Under the pieces are notes generated by a model, which had not been told where the DNA came from, searched no databases, and saw nothing but the letters and a program-made list of their open reading frames with translations. Both the position numbers and the translations under genes were made by a program. From assembly GCA_002383405.1 (NCBI GenBank), contig DFYS01000110.1, positions 1,050-9,190 of the forward strand: 8,141 nt of DNA, in the 5' to 3' direction. Position 1 is the stretch's first letter. Each line of letters starts with the position of its first letter. The stretch comes from Moorella sp. UBA4076. Its GTDB lineage: Bacteria; Bacillota; DSM-521; Neomoorellales; Neomoorellaceae. Below, one piece after another: positions 6,279 through 8,141 of this stretch.

Positions 6279-6752
6279 TTAATTGTACGTCTTGAGGATG
6301 GCAGCGGCTTTGTCGGGTTTTAGTAACCCGTAGGCGCGCTTGTTGACGGTCATCACCGGCCCCAGGCCGCAGGCTCCCAGGCAGCGGACGACCTCCAGGG
6401 AGAACTTGCCGTCGTCGGTGCTGTCGCCGGCTTTGATGCCCAGCTCCTTCTGCAGGCGCTCCAGGATCTCCGGCGAGCCTTTGACGTAGCAGGCTGTACC
6501 CTTGCAGACCGAAACCTGGTATTTACCCTTGGGTTTGACAGTAAAGTGGTGGTAGAAGGAAATGACGCTGTAGACCTCGGTCAAGGATACCTTTAAGCCC
6601 TCGGCAATGGCGATCTGCACCTGCCGGGGCAGGTAGCCGATGAGGTCCTGGGCCTGGTGGAGGACTTCGATGAGGGCCGACGGCTGGCCGCGGTGGGCGG
6701 CGATGATCTGGTCGAGTTCCTCCCATTTGGCTTCACATTGACAGGCTTCCAT
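6279..6752 (-). CDS. hydC: HydC, NuoE-like [2Fe-2S] subunit of the hydrogenase
   Basis: A 157-aa NuoE/24-kDa-type subunit. An N-terminal helical bundle (about 10-70, with LPRQVQIAIAEGLKVSLTEV) precedes a thioredoxin-like domain whose [2Fe-2S] ligands are C83 and C88 (CKGTAC) and C124 and C128 (CLGAC). Two further cysteines lie at the extreme N-terminus (C4, C6). Length and motifs match the family. In HydABC complexes HydC partners HydB and places its cluster close to the flavin, where it takes part in bifurcation. The start is ATG with AAGGAGG about 10 nt upstream. It is the first hydrogenase subunit gene of the cluster but lies 301 bp from the next gene, an unusually wide gap for this operon type. 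Confidence 0.95.
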   Translation of the reverse strand: MEACQCEAKWEELDQIIAAHRGQPSALIEVLHQAQDLIGYLPRQVQIAIAEGLKVSLTEVYSVISFYHHFTVKPKGKYQVSVCKGTACYVKGSPEILERLQKELGIKAGDSTDDGKFSLEVVRCLGACGLGPVMTVNKRAYGLLKPDKAAAILKTYN

Positions 6753-7049
6753 GGTAATAAACCCTCCTTTTGAGATGAGTTGCTAACATTCTTTGGTGTT
6801 ATCGTTTCTCTTCAGGCGCTGCTTCTTGCCCTTATACAAAGATTTCGCTCCCCAGGCGATGGTGCGCGGTACACCTAAGCTCTTTGAGCTGAGAACCCTG
6901 TAGTCACGCTGTTTCCTCGGCCTGCTCCGCTCTTGATGCTCAAAGCTACCCAGCATGCAAATGCGGCTTACTTAAATCACTGATCGAACTGGCACTTGAG
7001 TGCTGGGCGCGGCACCACCATCTTCCTTGCCTCATTTTTAATCCTGCGT
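6753..7049. other. Noncoding region upstream of hydC
   Basis: No gene is recognised. The part nearest hydC should carry the promoter and leader of the hydrogenase operon. It holds the ribosome site (about 6763-6769), an imperfect palindrome TAACA-N8-TGTTA at 6784-6801, a TATAAG-like -10 (about 6831-6836, minus strand) without a convincing -35, and a 5-bp hairpin AGCTC/GAGCT at 6878-6890. No known riboswitch signature was recognised. Confidence 0.5.
7042..7049. repeat. Left target-site duplication (TCCTGCGT)
   Basis: This 8-bp sequence is repeated exactly at 7181-7188. Each copy directly abuts one terminal inverted repeat of the 131-bp element between them, as expected for a duplicated insertion target. 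Confidence 0.8.
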
Positions 7050-7180
7050 GTAACTGCTCAGGCTACCTTCTCTAAGCAGCATTAGCGCTGCCTGCCGTCA
7101 GGATCACAAACCCGTTAAGCCATATACAGGTTCCCGGGCTATTGCTATCAGGCTGACCGCCAGGCAGGCTGAGCAGTTAC
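7050..7180. mobile_element. 131-bp MITE-like element with IS66-type ends
   Basis: The element has terminal inverted repeats beginning GTAACTGCTCAG (7050-7061), with the exact reverse complement CTGAGCAGTTAC at 7169-7180; with mismatches the match extends to about 17 of 19 positions. It is flanked by perfect 8-bp direct repeats TCCTGCGT. Ends starting with GTAA and 8-bp target duplications are characteristic of the IS66 family. The element has no coding capacity, so it would be a non-autonomous derivative moved by a transposase elsewhere. It sits between the PHP gene and hydC, where it could affect hydrogenase expression. An internal GCAGC/GCTGC hairpin is the only other structure seen. Confidence 0.8.
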
Positions 7181-7188
7181 TCCTGCGT
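7181..7188. repeat. Right target-site duplication (TCCTGCGT)
   Basis: An exact direct copy of 7042-7049, immediately outside the right inverted repeat of the element. Confidence 0.8.
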
Positions 7189-7220
7189 TATGGCAGTACA
7201 CCGCCATGAGGGGCAGAGGC

Positions 7221-7976
7221 CTATCTCAAATTGCTTCCCGCTGCATCAATCACCACCTTAAATTGCTGCTGCTGCAGGGCGCGGGTCAGGGTGGTTAGAG
7301 TTACTACCTCTAAATCATACTCCGTGACCCGCCGCCCGATGTCGCCTAAGTAATGAGCGTCGGAAGCGGCTACCAGCGGCCAGCCGGCCAGGGCGGGGAA
7401 TTTTTGCCGGGCAGCCGCGGGGCTTAAGAGACCCAGTTCCAGGGCCGGTACCGGCAGGGCCGGCGGGATAACGCCCAGGTTGGCCACCAGGCTGTAGGAG
7501 GGTCTGTCTACGTGGGCCGGCAGGACTATCCCGCCGCGGCCATTCACCCTGCGGATGACTTCCTCCACCCCGAGGTCGATACTCCCCAGCAGGAGTCTGG
7601 TTTCGCGGCTTAGCTCCCGTCCGCAGGCATCCATCAGGACCTGCGGGCCGAAGTATTCCTCCCGGTTCGTCCCGGCCGGTAGGTGGTGGTAAACCTCCTC
7701 CTGCCAGGCCAGGGCTGTTACCGGCGTATCAAAGAGGCACACCAGGTGCACGTCCTCGCAGGTCTGAACCTCCATCCCGGCCAGAACGGTCAGCCCGCTC
7801 CCCCGCGCCGCCTCCTGGACGGCAGCCGTATTGCCGGCGCTGTTGTGGTCGGTAACGGCGATGAGCTGCAGGCCGGCCTCGAGGGCGGCAGCCACAATGG
7901 CCGGCGGGGTCATCTCCTCCGCGGCGCAGGGCGAGAGGGCGGTATGGATATGCAGGTCAGCCCGGTAAACAGCCAT
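7221..7976 (-). CDS. PHP-domain metal-dependent phosphoesterase-like protein
   Basis: A 251-aa protein of the PHP superfamily (trinuclear-metal phosphoesterases related to histidinol phosphatase and polymerase PHP domains). Expected metal and catalytic motifs are present in order: DLHIHT (7-12), TDHN (42-45), GMEVQT with E69 (67-72), H77, PAHVDR with H155 (153-158) and SDAH with D206 and H208 (205-208). No polymerase, signal-peptide or membrane region is present. The start is ATG with AAAGGA about 4-5 nt upstream. Its true substrate cannot be read from the sequence; nucleotide or sugar phosphates are typical for the family. It points the same way as the hydrogenase genes but is separated from hydC by 468 bp including a mobile element, so co-transcription is uncertain. 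PHP genes recur beside HydABC-type hydrogenase operons in Firmicutes. Confidence 0.9.
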   Translation of the reverse strand: MAVYRADLHIHTALSPCAAEEMTPPAIVAAALEAGLQLIAVTDHNSAGNTAAVQEAARGSGLTVLAGMEVQTCEDVHLVCLFDTPVTALAWQEEVYHHLPAGTNREEYFGPQVLMDACGRELSRETRLLLGSIDLGVEEVIRRVNGRGGIVLPAHVDRPSYSLVANLGVIPPALPVPALELGLLSPAAARQKFPALAGWPLVAASDAHYLGDIGRRVTEYDLEVVTLTTLTRALQQQQFKVVIDAAGSNLR

Positions 7977-8012
7977 AATGTCCTTTCCTAATTAGTAACT
8001 ACCCTGAAAATA

Positions 8013-8080
8013 GATGTGAGAGGTGGGAGGCGAGATGCGGGAGGCTGGTAGGAACTGGCTAAAGCCAGTTCCTGATTGAA
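8013..8080. repeat. Dispersed repeat with stem-loop, copy 2
   Basis: This is the second copy of the repeat at 5996-6062, placed just upstream of the PHP gene in the same plus-strand orientation. Its hairpin is longer: GGAACTGGCT (8051-8060), a 2-nt AA loop, and the perfect complement AGCCAGTTCC (8063-8072). The purine-rich left arm contains GGTGGGAGG and GAGATGCGG. It lies entirely between genes. Confidence 0.75.
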
Positions 8081-8141
8081 GTCCCACACCCTGCCATTTT
8101 CATCCTTCTGCTGGTGTCGCTCGCAAGCGGCATGGGCGTCT

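Noticed and set aside
6878..6890. AGCTC/GAGCT hairpin as a terminator or attenuator
   Set aside because: The stem is only 5 bp and no U-run follows on either strand.
7191..7208. ATGGC/GCCAT hairpin as a terminator for the PHP gene
   Set aside because: Short stem, 8-nt loop, and no U-tract downstream on the minus strand.

Overview
The window carries one gene cluster, all on the minus strand, for a soluble multimeric [FeFe] hydrogenase of the HydABC (electron-bifurcating or NAD(P)-linked) type. The high GC content, strong AGGAGG-type ribosome sites, two TTG starts and the gene content point to a thermophilic, anaerobic, GC-rich Firmicute of the Moorella/Thermoanaerobacterales-Peptococcales type, probably an acetogen or close relative. 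The genus is an inference; no rRNA or other marker gene is present.

Layout in the direction of transcription, from high to low coordinates. A PHP-domain phosphoesterase-like gene (7221-7976) comes first. It is followed by 468 noncoding bases holding a small inverted-repeat element with a perfect 8-bp duplication (7042-7188). Then come hydC, the NuoE-like subunit (6279-6752); 301 noncoding bases holding a dispersed repeat; a free-standing histidine-kinase-type ATPase domain (5423-5977); an HndB-like thioredoxin-fold protein (5055-5426); hydB (2019-5054); and the catalytic hydA (274-1995). The last four genes are tightly packed, with a 4-nt overlap, an abutting junction and a 23-nt gap, so they are almost certainly co-transcribed. 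Below hydA, positions 29-187 form a nested set of inverted repeats with an extended -10 promoter just upstream on the minus strand: a candidate structured RNA of unknown family.

How the genes work together. HydA carries the H-cluster and a chain of N-terminal Fe-S clusters. HydB carries the FMN/NADH site, and HydC supplies a further [2Fe-2S] cluster. In known HydABC complexes this allows H2 to be made from, or oxidised to, NAD(P)H plus reduced ferredoxin. The outstanding feature is HydB. At 1011 residues its usual C-terminal ferredoxin domain is replaced by a complete GltD/NfnB-like module with two more Fe-S clusters, FAD and a second NAD(P)(H) site, whose arginines resemble NADPH binders. 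The fusion could connect the NADH, NADPH, ferredoxin and H2 pools in one enzyme; this is a hypothesis from domain content. The HATPase and PHP proteins are recurrent but poorly understood companions of this hydrogenase type.

No hydrogenase maturation genes (radical-SAM HydE/HydG or GTPase HydF), tRNA, rRNA, CRISPR array or transposase gene is visible in the window.
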